64,000 bases of DNA from Cyrtodaria siliqua (GCA_037043455.1 JAWPHD010002648.1:183246-247245); one strand, 5' to 3'; shown: positions 32,855 to 44,399, counted from the first letter of the stretch. Notes: generated by a model not told the origin, from the letters alone. Made by a program: numbers and translations.

Positions 32855-34274
32855 CTCCAAACTTTTAACTTCTTGTCTTACTGCCGTTAAAGATCACGCT
32901 AAACTATATTGTGATAAAACTTATGACAACTCTGGGATTAATTTATTTTGGTCTATACAAAATTCAGGAGACGTTCTTGATACAATTTTCAATAAAGATC
33001 AAGTTTCATCAATAAGCACTTATGACTTCTCCACACTATATACAACCTTACAACATCATCTTATTAAAGACAAGCTAATTTCTCTTATTCAAAAAACATT
33101 CGCTAGATAAAATACTACATTTTTGGCATGTAATAATATTAAAGCGTTTTTTACTAACGGCAGTTAAGACAATTATACTATGTCGATTTGCTATGAAGTT
33201 TGTGAAGCACTCATCTTCCTATTAGATAATATTTTCGTCAGGTATTGAATCACCGTTTATAGACAAATTGTAGGTATCCCTATGGGTACGAACTTGACGC
33301 AGATTTGTTTTTATTTTGCTATGAAAGAGATTTCATGTTGAGTCTTTCACCAGATACCCAGGCAGATGTTATTGAAGCCTTTAATGACACCTCTCGGTAT
33401 CTGGATGACATATTGAACATTGACAACCATTTCTTTCCAACTATGGTTAATAATATGTATCCAAAAGAATTTCAGCTTAACAAAGCTAATATATCTGATA
33501 ATAACGCTTATATTCTTGATTTAGATCTCTTGATTGAAAATGGTGAAATAATTAGAAAAATCTATGACAAGAAAGATGATTTTAATTTTGACAGTGTTAA
33601 TTATCCCCACTTGGATGAGGATGTTCCCCGAGCAACTTCTTATGGTGTGTATGTGTCATAACTTATTCGTTTTTCATGAGCTTGTACTCGAGTTGAGGAC
33701 TTTTATATTCGCAATCTTAGTATAACTAAAAGGTCACTCAATCAGGGTGACCGTTACCATGAACTTCGTAAAACCGTTGCAAAATTGTATAATCGTAATC
33801 CTGATCTTTTTTCCAAATACAAAAGTAATTGAAGGATTCTTCTGCGACAAGGACTATCACAACCTGACTCCTCTTTAAGTGTACGATGACCGGACATATT
33901 TTTAGGCTATATACTTTTTTATTATATTTACACGAGCATATTTGTGTTTTACTTATATTGCCTATTGATGCTGCCTTGTTGGTTAGAGATTAGATCATGG
34001 CGGGCATTTCTTTATTTACACTGTCCTGTTTTAAAGGGATGACAATAGGGTAAATGTGAGGAATGGTGCACCCTAGAACCGGTTTAAACACACAGGGGCC
34101 TACTTTTCTAAGGCGGTAGCCCTATTGTCAACCCTTTTGTGTTTGTGGTGTCGTTTGTATTTATCATTGCTTTTGCCTTATTGTTTATCTGTTTGCATGT
34201 TTGTTTCTATGCTTTGTGGTTGACTGTCCTCCTTGAATGCTACTTTCCTTGTCCGATCTTTTTATATTTATTTG
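32855..34274 (+). pseudogene. RT-element copy, 5'-truncated, with catalytic core and 3' tail
   Basis: The longest nearly collinear copy. Pieces: LLTSCLTAVKDHAKLYCDKT (about 32,860-32,920), motif A STYDFSTLYTTL (33,018-33,053), a damaged linker, GIPMGTN (near 33,276), then an open 118-codon stretch with FCYERDFMLSLSPDTQADV, YLDDILNIDN (33,396-33,425), KIYDKKDDFNFD and NYPHLDEDVPRATSYGVYVS (to 33,661). Then YHELRKTVAKLYNRNPDLFS-like. A deletion removes most of the C-terminus, so LSQPDSSLSVR joins straight to the tail near 33,890. The tail ends at about 34,270. TACACAAT flanks the copy on both sides (32,847-32,854 and 34,275-34,282) and occurs once (1336-1343) in the empty partner locus, so it is a likely 8-bp target duplication. 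YLDD supports a Penelope-like RT; no endonuclease domain is seen. Confidence 0.8.
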
Positions 34275-35445
34275 TACACAATACTGATAATATTTCCTAA
34301 AATACTACTATTATTTCCAACTTTCTCATTTGGTACTGCAGCAAGATCAAATGCAAACATTACGAATAAAACTAGTTTCAATTTGTTCTTGTGACATATT
34401 TATCGATAGTACTCAACCTTCTCCTTCATATATGTTTTACAAGGTCCTCCGGTAACCTATAACCTATCACGGCCTAGTCTATTTTCTATTTTGTTTCTGT
34501 CTGAAATAACAGTATGCGATTTTTAAATAGAAACATCAGGAACGGTATATTTAAAAGTAAACTGGTAATTTGTCAGTTACAACGACAATTAAAACAATAC
34601 CATTTATTCGAAAACATGCATTTATTCTCATTGTTCAGTTCTAATCATTATGTATAACGAGAACAATGCTCATTTGTTCTTGAATACACGGTTGCGGGTA
34701 CATCTCCATATATAAGACTGCTTTTGAAGTCAGTTCCATGACCTTCACAAAACTAATGCGTGTGTTGGCAGAAACTTAAAATTGTTCTGAAAGTATTATA
34801 GTAAGTGTTACGAAAGATGTATCATCATTATCAAACATTTATAGTAATAGCCAGCGGCGTGCGCCAATTGCAATGCGTTATTTCCGGAGTTGTACTTAAA
34901 TAATTCCATTATGAAGACGTTGAGTAATAAGGAAAATAGAATTTTAATAAGGAAAAACGATGCAATAAAGATCAGATGAATACATGGAACAAACCAAAGT
35001 TTTACTACTACTTACACGTTCAGTACTTAGTAGACCTCATTCGAGATAGGTTTTACATTACTTATCTGCGCGTATACAGAACTTGATTGTTCACGTTCCC
35101 GTTGAACAATTGCAGAGTGTAGTAATTTATACTGTTGTGATATTTCTGATACCGTATATATTTCTAAAGATGGCGGACTACTGGAAAACGACTGCGTGGT
35201 AGCGAGAGTCACCCTCTATCAATGTCATATAGTTACATATAGGCAAGTACTAAGAACTGTCAACGGGAGAATCGTTAAATAAAAGGTGATTTGAATAGTG
35301 CTTTTCTCATTAAATTACGATGTATTATTGTTGCAATATTATACAGATTCTATTGTATGAAACGTTTGTAGTTCCACATCATTGGAACATGGCTAAACAT
35401 TTACACCTAATATAGTTATTAGTACCGTATTGTTATGCATGGTAG

Positions 35446-36852
35446 CCTTTTGACAGACATTTTGGGACTTTACGGGCTTGACCGCTACGTTCATTTATTC
35501 GTTACGTCATTACGATGTTCGACTGTTATTGATGTGTGTTTAAAAAGATATTGTGCCTATGGCTGCAGTTTCTTGATTTTACAACCAAAATAGTATTATT
35601 TCCAGGATGCAACAAAAACTTGCTAAACTCAGTATATATATGTGTGTATGTGCGCACGTATGTCCGTTTTTAAACAATTTAAAGTTCATTTAAAGTTAAT
35701 GAAGTTGTTTTCTAGTTTGCAGTCTTTAAACATATACATGATATCAACAAAATTAAGAGGTTATTAACTTGAATAGGTGTATTTCTTTGTGATATTGGCT
35801 CATGATAGCTATACGAGGCCCGAGAATTTTAGCTAGGGGCCTCATATGGCTATGAATGTTCAATATCACAAAGAGCAACACCTACCCAAGTTATAACCTG
35901 TCATCAAATCAGCATTATTTCAGATATATCTCAATTAGGCATAGTCATTGCGTTTGATAATCTCTCTCAATGGTGCTATAACAAAAGTGTCCTCTAAAAA
36001 CAACATCAAAGCTCTATCTCTCATTCACGAATTATTTTTCCTCCACCACAGATAATTAGTTTAAATACGTCCACACACATTTAGTTAATTATTTTGTTAA
36101 TTTAGCAAAATAACTCGTGCATATATCCCAATACAAATCTAATAACTTATAAATACTTAGTGTATAACAACACGAGCAATAAACTATCTGCACTAGTACG
36201 TAATTACATAATTGACGGTTTTTTAATTATCCAGTAATTAAATTACACAAACACGTCAGTAATAAATAAAACATAGAATAGTCCCTACTGAATACTGATA
36301 CATGTATCCACACAACACTCACTCACCCCAAGTAGAACAACACAACATGTGACATGGACAAAGGGCATTCCTATATTGAACAAGTTACGGCACAATACTA
36401 AAAGGGCGACACAAACATTTACTTAAATAAGCACTGGTTTATATGTGTACACGTAGGTATAAAAGTAAAACGGGAAATGTAGGAACACAGGCAAATACAA
36501 TCATACATAACAAACAAGCAACACTAACAATCAAACTACTCGACACTGCAAACATAAACGCATTACGTACAAAGGGTAAGGAAACAAACATTAGAACATT
36601 CGTGGGGATTTCATTTAATATGTGACTAAAAACTATGGACAAAGTAACATCTTTACTTAAAGAAATTAACATATACATGTCAACAATATGCAACATTATT
36701 ATTTTACAGATTTGATAAATTGCTACTTAGATTTTGTAATAATACTAGATTACAGTTATGTACTAATCTTTTACAGAGGATTATGCATATTGTCAAATGT
36801 CTATATGGTCATAGGACAATACAAAGATAGCACCATCGTTTGAAGCTTGATA
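35446..36852. other. 1.4-kb segment present only in copy 2 of the duplication
   Basis: Copy 1 has only about 75 unrelated bases at this point (2531-2607). There is no RT and no recognised protein. It contains a foldback at 35,758-35,899. Frames on both strands around 36,440-36,700 are compositional. Origin unknown. Confidence 0.5.
35758..35899. repeat. 142-bp imperfect palindrome (foldback)
   Basis: Left arm 35,758-35,821 (AGGTTATTAACTTG...GAGGCCC) and right arm 35,837-35,899 (GGGCCTC...TTATAACCT) are about 80-85% complementary around a 15-nt centre. The longest matching block is TTTGTGATATTG with CAATATCACAAA. Confidence 0.8.
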
Positions 36853-37357
36853 TCCCTTCACATAAACAAGTAATTACGTATGCATTCTAATATTGTATAT
36901 ACCATATATAAGCATCTATGCTTCTTAGAGCCATGATATTGAGCAGCTATTAAGACGTACAACTATTGAATATGAAATTTTAATTGCTAAAGGCCGATGT
37001 CATTCATATATTTAAACGTGTGTACTATAATTCTATCCACGTTTCCAAGTGTTAGCCGACGATTGCCTTTACTGATTTATTTAGCACTATATACGTCATC
37101 ATTAGGCAGCAATGAACAGTTCAATTAATTCGTATACGTGTCTCACTCATATATTCAACATAGTCCGTCTCTACTAGTCTCAGCCAGTTTTAGACTACTA
37201 GAGTAAGAGGGCCGTTCAATACACGCTATGCATTGCAACAAATATGGAACCGTAGCCATAAATCATAAAATAATTCAATTGTATATTTTTGGATGCAATA
37301 CTGAAAATGCACATCTTCCGGTTTCACACGTATGTGTGATCAATATGTGATATTGGT

Positions 37358-38486
37358 AAAGAAATATAAAAATATCGGACAGGGAAAGTAGCATTCAAGG
37401 AGTACAATCAACCACAAAACACAGAAACAAACACGCAAACAGACAAAAAAGAAGGCAAAAGGAATAATAAATGCAAACGACATCACAAACACAAAAGGGT
37501 TGACAATAGGGCTACCGCTTTTGAACGGTCAGTGGCAAAGTAGGCCACTGGGGATTTAACCGGTTTTAGGGTGCACCAAACCTCTAACTTACCCTACTGT
37601 CATCCTGGAAAGTGTAAATAAAGAAATCCCCGCCGTGATCAATCTCTAACCAACAAGGCAGCATCAATAGGCAATATAAGTAAAACACAAATATGCTCGT
37701 GTAAATATAATACAAAATAAACAATAGCCTAGAAAGCCACAATGAAGGTACTCAATGACTTGGCAGAAGCCAGAGCAACAAGAGAATAAACCATCAAGTG
37801 CACGTCAAGAAAGATCATAGACAAACATCAAACGCCACCGACCCAATGGGCTTTAGGTAGGCGTCATCATAGGGTCCACAGCCTGTCCGGTCATCGTACA
37901 ATTAAAGAGGAAGCATAGTGGCGAATTGTAAAAGGGTCCACCACCAAGCATGCAGTACGTTGCAAAATGATAGGGTCATAACCTCTTTTGATAAACTTTT
38001 TAACAAGTTTAACAAAGATAGTATGAAAGTGATCATGACAAAGAATCTTACGAAGTCTATAAATCACATCACCATAGAAGTCAGGTCCTTGTCGCAGAAG
38101 AGTCCTTAAATTACGAACGAAGATCAGGATTACGATTATAAAATTTTGCAAAATTTTTACGAAGTTTATGGTAACGGTAACCCTGATTGAGTGGCTTTTT
38201 AGTTATACAAAGATTACGAATATTAAAGTCCTCAACTCGAGTACAAGCTCTTGAAAATCGAATAAGTTGAGACACATACACCCCATAAGAAGTTGCTCGG
38301 GGAACAGCCCCATCCAAGTGGGGATAATTAACAATGTCAAAATTAAAATCATCTCTCTTGTCATAGATTTTGCTAATTATTTCACCATTTTCAATCCAGA
38401 GATACATGATTTGTCTGTTTGCGTGTTTGTTTCTGTGTTTTGTGGTTGCCTGCTACTTTCCCTCTCCGATCTTTTTATATTTCTTT
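37358..38486 (-). mobile_element. RT element with its 3' terminus at both ends
   Basis: From 37,358 (AAAGAAATATAAAAATATCG) the minus-strand tail and C-terminal ORF run to about 38,405: FNCT region near 37,900, VVDPFTIRHYA, KKFIKRGYDPIILQRTACL (37,940-38,000), ILCHDHFHTIFVKL, GYRYHKLRKNFAKFYNRNPD, then SYGVYVSQLIRFSRACTRVE to KIYDKRDDFNFDIVNYPHLD (38,280-38,370). At about 38,408 it switches to a 78-bp plus-strand piece of the same tail (TTGTCTGTTTGCGTGTTTG to CCGATCTTTTTATATTTCTT, ending 38,486). Both outer edges therefore read AAAGAAATATAAA inwards. Copy 1 keeps the site unoccupied, with about 60 extra bases (4472-4530) that were lost here. A frameshift splits the open frames at about 38,130. 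Confidence 0.8.
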
Positions 38487-38852
38487 ATGTATTCAAAGGA
38501 AGTAAACATATTTTCTATTATCTTTTATATAGTTTACTATATATATAGAAGGTAAATATAATTGCTCGCGTTGATGAAACCTTATCTATTTACATTAATT
38601 GAGCAGTGTTTATGTTATTGTAAGTTTAGTAAACCCACACATATTTGGCTTGATGATTCTAAACAGTAATAACACTAATGATTTGTAGCTGGGGTGACCT
38701 GAATTTTAAAACAAGCAATGATAATTGCTCGGATTTGCTCATTATTAAAAAACAAACATTTAAAGATTATTTGGAGAATATCGGAAACACTATCAACTAT
38801 CGAAATACATCCCCTGAACATCCCGTATTGAAAAAAGTCAGTAACATTAACC

Positions 38853-39494
38853 GGTCAATGTACACTTCGTCCGTGCTTATAGTCCGTCCGAGAACACCTC
38901 GGTCGATACGCGATACTGATAGACGAATTAATTATTCATGAGCAACAGGCGTACTGTGTTTGTTCACCGTTCTTATTTAAATTTCTCTGGCCATGTTTTT
39001 TTTTTCATGAGCAAGTTTATGTTTATTTAAATCGAAATCAACACTCAACAGTAGTTATTGACAATGCACACATTGCAATATCTGTCAAAAGCGAGAATAA
39101 GGTTTTATTCGATGACGTAGAAAACTTTGAACAACAGGTAAATTAATCCACAGGTAAATGTATTTATCAATTATTTGGCAATAGTTGTGCAGGTATACAA
39201 TTCAGATTTACCTTATTTCCCCGTGCAGTTACGCAGTGATAATACTACAAAAAGGGTGGCCATTCATCTTTAAACAAAACATCGACTTTAATAATCTTCG
39301 GAAACTTTTTGCTAAAACATCGCGTATTTGCGGACGCTTGACAAAGTACGAAATACAGCGCGCCATCACCTACGCTCAGAATGACAATCTGAATACCATG
39401 ACTGTATAAACACTCGATATTAATACACATACGAGATGCCATATTAGTTAGGCGCCATTGCATACTCACTGCAATATCAATATTGATTGTAAAA
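38853..39494. other. 0.64-kb segment present only in copy 2 of the duplication
   Basis: Copy 1 joins ATTAACTGCATCTTAAATG directly (4786-4804). Here the flanks are separated by 640 bp with no recognised family. The small frames at 39,185-39,469 overlap on both strands and look like chance. Confidence 0.45.
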
Positions 39495-39640
39495 GCTGCA
39501 TCTTAAATGTGGATGAATTGGTTAATTTAAAGTGTTGTGAATTACTGTCCAAGAAGCCATGACGTCAACATGAACACTAAATAAACATGGTCTAGTCGGA
39601 GTGTAATAACCGTTAATATCCTTAATCCTGGTAAATAGTT

Positions 39641-41409
39641 GTATTGTGTCTTTGTTGACTTCACGAAAGCTTTTGATTATGTTGTTCGTGACAACTTATG
39701 GTTCAAACTGATAAAGTTAGGTGTGCGTGGTAAAATATTTAATGTTATTAAATCTATGTATACTTCTGTAAAATCAAGAGTGAAATATTGTAATGAACTC
39801 AGTGAGGAGTACACATGTATGCTTGGAGTAAGACAAGGTGAATGTTTATCCCCTTTTCTTTTTTCTATGTTTCTAAACGATATTGAAGATGAATTTATAA
39901 AACATGGTATTGAAGGAATTAATGTTAATATGTTTAAAGTATTTCTCGTATTATATGCTGATGATATTGTTATATTTGCAAACAGTGGTATAGAATTACA
40001 AACTATTTAAATTTGCTATCGTAATTGTAATAAGTGGAAACTTGTTGTAAATACATCAAAAACTAAGGTTATGGTGTTTAAAAAGGGTGGCTCATTACCA
40101 AGAAATTTAACTTCTCATTTAAATGATAATGCATTAGATATTGTTAATAGTTTCAACTATTTAGGCATAGTCTTTACAACGGGTGGATCATTCACTGGTG
40201 CACAGGCAACACTTGCAGGACAGGCTTTAAAGGCTATATTTAAAATGAACAAATGCCTATATAAATTTACTGAGTTATCTATTGAACACAGATTAGATTT
40301 ATTTGATAAATTAATCAAGCCAATTTTGAACTATGGGCTGCAGTTTGGGGTTTTACAAAAGCTAATGCAATAGAAAGAGTGCATCTTAAATTCTGTAAGA
40401 ATATATTAAGTGTAAAGAAGACAACGCAAAATGATTTTATATATGGGGAGTTGGGTAGAAAATCATTTTTATGTCAACAGCATTTTATTATAATAAAGTA
40501 CTGGCTCAAAATATTACATAGTAGTGAAAATAAGTATGTTAAAATAGTTTATGATATGATGATCAATGACATAACTGGCCAACCGAATAAATTAAACTGG
40601 GCTTTACTATTACGTGATATTTTGTGTAATTAGGGTTTCCATGATGTATGGTTAGCACAAAGTGTAGGAAACGTTGAAATATTTTTGCTCGTTGTCAAAC
40701 AAAGACTTCATGATAATTTTATACAAAACTGGCATAATAGATTGCAAGAATCAAGCAGAGCTTTATTTTATAATTGTATAGAGAATTTTAGATTTCAACC
40801 CTACCTAAATATGTGTAATATATCGAAATTTAGGCAAGCTTTAACTAAACTTCGCGTTTCATCACACAGACTTGAGATAGAAGCTGGACGATGGAGCAAA
40901 CCAAATAGAACACCGGTTAATGATAGGAAATGTAAATTATGCCAGTCTTTAGAAGATGAATACCATTTTGTTTTAATATGTCCTTTATATACAGACATAA
41001 GAAAACACTATATTAAAACGTATTATCTCATGCGTCCAAATATGCAGAAGTTAATTTCTTTGATTAATTCTACATGTAAAAAGCAAATAAGAAATCTAGC
41101 TATTTTTATTTATAAGGCTTTTAATAAAAGAAATGAGTACCTTTTTCTAAATAGGTAATACGAATTGATGTTGTAATGATATACATGTACTATTTATATA
41201 TGCATTTTGTTGTATAGCAACAGTATTTCACTCACAATTGTATCACCTTCTCCACTAGATACACATACACGTAATTGTGTAAAATTGCTAAGTATACTAT
41301 GCATTTTGTACTATTTTGTTACATTGTCTGTCATGTTATTTTTATGTCTGTTTTTGTACCACAAGGGCCTTAGTGCCTATTGGATTTTGAAATAAACTAT
41401 CTATCTATC
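39641..41409 (+). pseudogene. 5'-truncated non-LTR retrotransposon (LINE) ORF2 remnant
   Basis: Encodes the second half of an RT and the C-terminal region. The insertion starts inside motif A (CVFVDFTKAFDYVVRDNLW). Then come LGVRQGECLSPFLFSMFLND (motif B), VLYADDIVIFANSGIEL (catalytic YADD, about 39,950-39,985), KTKVMVFKKGG (thumb region), SFNYLGIVFTTGGSFTGAQA, LIKPILNYG, and a C-terminal CKLC...HFVLICP zinc knuckle (40,930-40,985, C-x2-C-x8-H-x4-C). The frame ends at 41,158. By eye there are a stop at 40,008, a frameshift near 40,340 and a stop at 40,631. The 250-bp 3' end finishes in CTATCTATCTATC at 41,409. Copy 1 shows the empty site (near 4930-4945). The clade is in the broad Jockey/CR1/L2-like group; I cannot be more precise. 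Confidence 0.85.
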
Positions 41410-41514
41410 ATTATTAAACTAATTTCGCCGTGTGTTTAACGAAATGAGCTGTGACCATAATCAAACAGTGACTGGAACATTTTTGGGACATTGGAATTCA
41501 AAATAGAGAACAAT

Positions 41515-41860
41515 TACCGCCTTGGAACGGTCAATGGGAAAAAGACAAATGGGATTTTAACTAAACCTCTCTCCTTATTTTCATACCAATTAAAAAGGAT
41601 AAAATAGATAAAGAAATCTTCTCCAGGTTATATCCTCTAACATTCAAGGTAGCATTTATATGCAATATGAGTAAAAGTAGATATAAATATCGAACAGGAA
41701 AAGTAGCATTCAAGGACGAGAATCACCCATAAACACACATAGAAACAAACATCAACTTTTAGGATGAACAAAAGGCAGTATATGACATCACAAACACAAA
41801 AGCGATAACAATATATCCAGCGCCTTAGAAACTGGGACCATACGAGCTTGAAATAGTGTT
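41515..41860 (-). repeat. Two RT-element 3' tails head to tail, minus strand
   Basis: The first piece (41,515-41,675) has TACCGCCTTGGAACGG, AGATAAAGAAATCTTCTCC and AGGTTATATCCTCTAAC. At about 41,676 the second begins at an element terminus (GTAGATATAAATATCGAACA), followed by AAGTAGCATTCAAGGACGAG and CATCACAAACACAAAAGCG. The 5' end of one therefore abuts the 3' end of the other, as at 26.4 kb. Confidence 0.65.
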
Positions 41861-42372
41861 AACATATTTCATTGATTTTCCTTGTTCACCGTCATATGCA
41901 TACCATCTTCGGGATGGCTCAAAATGTTGTGCTATTAACATTTTAAATTTTGAATTCTGCTCAGCCCAGGACTAAAGGGCGTGACCTGTAGCAAGCACCT
42001 TTCACTACCCATTACGTAGTCCCGCCTTAATTCCATTACGCGACGTGAAAGTGTATATTAGCAAGATTTTATAACGGATATTTCGACAATTAAAGATGTT
42101 TATAAAACATTTTTTACTGAAAATATTGCGATAACCTGTTTAAAATTACCTATTAAATGTTTTAATTGTACAATATTTAACATGTTTAAGCCGGAATTAA
42201 GTTTTAATTTAACATCCCAGCAAACCCCGTTACCGCTTCTCGGTGATGGGGTTGGGTGGGGTATAAAAGTTAATACTCGGACCACGTAATGGCTCATAAA
42301 CAGTCTCTGTCAAACCGAGACTGCAGTATCTTTTGTACTTATCGTGATCGATGATTTCCAAATTTCTCCTTT
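41861..42372 (+). repeat. Family B repeat, split by a small TIR element
   Basis: Left part: CACCGTCATATGCATACCAT, TTCGGGATGGCTC, TTCTGCTCAGCCCAGGAC, GACCTGTAGCAAGCACCTTTCACTAC (up to 42,008). Right part from 42,293: CTCATAAACAGTCTCTGTCA, GAGACTGCAG, TTCCAAATTTCTCCTTTC. The break lies in the right arm of the first hairpin. Confidence 0.8.
42009..42292. mobile_element. MITE-like element inside family B
   Basis: Ends CCATTACGTAGTCC (42,009-42,022) and GGACCACGTAATGG (42,279-42,292) are inverted repeats with one mismatch. 284 bp, no ORF. The interior includes a CCCGTTACCGC/GGTGATGGGGTTGGG region. No clear target duplication, and the superfamily is unknown. Confidence 0.7.
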
Positions 42373-42507
42373 CATACTTCCTTTTCTATAGAGATGTATA
42401 AAAGAGATCATGACAAAGGAGATTACGTTCTTTGAAAATCACGTCACTATGGAAGACGGGCTGAGATAGTAGCCATAGTCGTTAAAGAGTTATTATGTTA
42501 CCTAAAA

Positions 42508-42660
42508 GTGGAGTGCGTGGTTCAGTGGTAGAGCGCCGAACTCCTGATCGAGAGGTCGTGGGTTCGATCCTCAGTTGCGGCCACGTTATTTATCCTTGAG
42601 CAAGATAATTAATCCACATTGCTTAGTACTGGTTCTACACAGGAAGCCATCGTGAGTGAT
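42508..42660 (+). mobile_element. tRNA-derived SINE
   Basis: tRNA-like head (42,508-42,584): A box TGGTTCAGTGGTAGAGC, B box GGGTTCGATCC, GTGG/CCAC ends. The body follows directly with CCTTGAGCAAGATAATTAAT, TACTGGTTCTACACAGGAAG and CCATCGTGAGTGATT, typical of mollusc SINE bodies as I remember them. The poor anticodon stem speaks against a functional tRNA gene. Confidence 0.65.
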
Positions 42661-43549
42661 TAATCTAAGTTGCAAGAACTTGTTTCGCAATCGATGTAAA
42701 ATAATTATGTTTAAACGTTATGTTGCCTTAGCATTTATTGTAATTGTAATTTCAATTTCATTTAATTTCATTCTTGTGTGCTACATTGTGCCGTGCAATA
42801 GTTATTTTATAACGCGACATATTACATTTGTCCATCAAATTAAATATATTTTTTAAACATGCTACTGGATTTTGTAATTGACATTATCAATCATGTCAAT
42901 CCATATCTTTATTATTAGATGTAACTTAAACTAGGCTTGTATTAAAAAAGGGATAATTGTCCAGTAACATGCAACTTTGTTGTTTTCTCTTGCTGTATAT
43001 ATTGGAATAAAAAGCTAAAGCAATACAAAAACAAGAGCTGTCGGAAAACAGCGCAGCTCGACTATTCCAATGTTCAGAGAATAATATAATATATAGTCAG
43101 TATATACGATCAGAAAACAAGAATAAAACAATGTGGGGTGGGGTTGGGGGCGGGGCAGGTATAGAAAATCTGGCCGATATAAAATTATTGTTATAATCTC
43201 ATACAAATTAAAGTAAAATTTAGGGCAGATGTGAAATTGTATTTTTTATCCTTATCAGTTTTAATCCGAAAGTGCTGTCATTTCAAAGAAATGTGTCGTC
43301 GAAAGGCAACTTAGGGAGGGAGGGGATGAGAATCTAGCTTTTTTTTCTTTGCGGTCTCATTTCAGTTTTTTATTAATATTTCATCTGTGTATCTGACTTT
43401 AATCGAAATTGATTTATATGTCAATGATTGCGTTCAAATTAAAATATTAATATCCAAATAATGGAAGATAAAATATAAAAAAACACATTCGTGTGGTGGT
43501 GGTGATTTGGTGGTGGGATGGTTGGGGTTGGAGAGTAGTGGGCGTAGGT
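42661..43549. other. Intergenic DNA with start of a bivalve-type repeat
   Basis: At 43,029-43,070, ACAAGAGCTGTCGGAAAACA and GCGCAGCTCGACTATTCC form a stem (GAGCTG...CAGCTC) that I recall as the head of a widespread bivalve repeat. Its G-rich GGGGTTGGGGGCGGG tract lies at 43,140-43,156 and a similar GTGGTGGTGG tract at 43,494-43,520. No coding region. Confidence 0.45.
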
Positions 43550-43720
43550 GTGTGTGATGGGGGAGAGTGAGGGTAACAGTGAGGTTTGATTCACCTTAGA
43601 ATCTGATTAAACTTTGCTTCTGTTTGTTATTGTTTGTTTTAATTCGTGTTTTGAATGAATGAGTTCTGTAAATGCTTCATTTCTTGTTCGAGTTTTGTTT
43701 TACCTCTAATTTGAGTGATA
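43550..43720 (+). repeat. RT-element tail scrap
   Basis: GGTAACAGTGAGGTTTGATTCACC, then AATTCGTGTTTTGAATGA, TTCTGTAAATGC and CTTGTTCGAGTTTT: second tail subfamily, decayed. Confidence 0.55.
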
Positions 43721-44399
43721 GGTTTAAGGACATATTTCCCATCGCCACTTGGTCATTGAAAAATCATGGGCATTTTGTTTATTTACTGACTGCATAATCT
43801 CTTGGGTAAGAAACTTTGTAATTTAAAAAAGCATATTCATAATTTAGCTAGTTTAAATACAAAACTTTCTGATCTTTCTTTATTGTTTATAGAACAAGAA
43901 TGACAGCCACGCATTAAATAAACAACTTTCTGTTGTGTGTTTATATTTTACTGCACAAATAAAGACTTTATTGGGTGGGCCTCATAAACTGAATCAAAAT
44001 TGAATATCACAATATTCTCTTGAAATTGCATGGCTAACAGTGATTTACAGTTACCTATAAAAATGATCTCCCCCACAAATACACTAGGCTCGAAACATGT
44101 CCTTAAGACTGAGTTTTGGTGTTATATAGGTGCACACACTACATTGGTCTAGATGTATATTTTAAACATTCTACTCGATTTGTAATTGACATTATCAATC
44201 CGTATCTGTTTGATTTGATGTGTGATTAGTAACATCCACTGACAGTCGTATATGTAAATTAAATTAGGCTGGAATTAAAAAGAGGATTATTGTTCTGCCA
44301 CATGCAATGTTGTTGTTACTTATGCCCTAAATATTGGAAAACAAAACTGTAGCAATAAAACATTAATTTATTACAGTTACGCATAATAGTTAAATTTTG
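43721..44399. other. AT-rich intergenic DNA
   Basis: No gene recognised. 44,160-44,290 resembles 42,855-42,965 (TACT(G/C)GATTT(T)GTAATTGACATT, then AGGCTTGTATTAAAAA versus AGGCTGGAATTAAAAA), so the two are copies of one dispersed repeat. Confidence 0.5.

Larger units (their letters stand above)
32685..41455 (+). repeat. Diverged duplication, copy 2 (heavily invaded copy)
   Basis: Collinear with 1150-4975 but stretched from 3.8 to 8.8 kb by insertions: RT element at 32,855-34,274; unexplained 35,446-36,852; RT element with mirrored tails at 37,358-38,486; unexplained 38,853-39,494; LINE at 39,641-41,409. At the first, third and last insertions copy 1 shows an uninterrupted site, so the boundaries can be read to within a few bases. 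Confidence 0.8.

Noticed and set aside
42508..42584. Functional tRNA gene
   Set aside because: A and B boxes are good but the anticodon stem is irregular and a SINE body follows directly.
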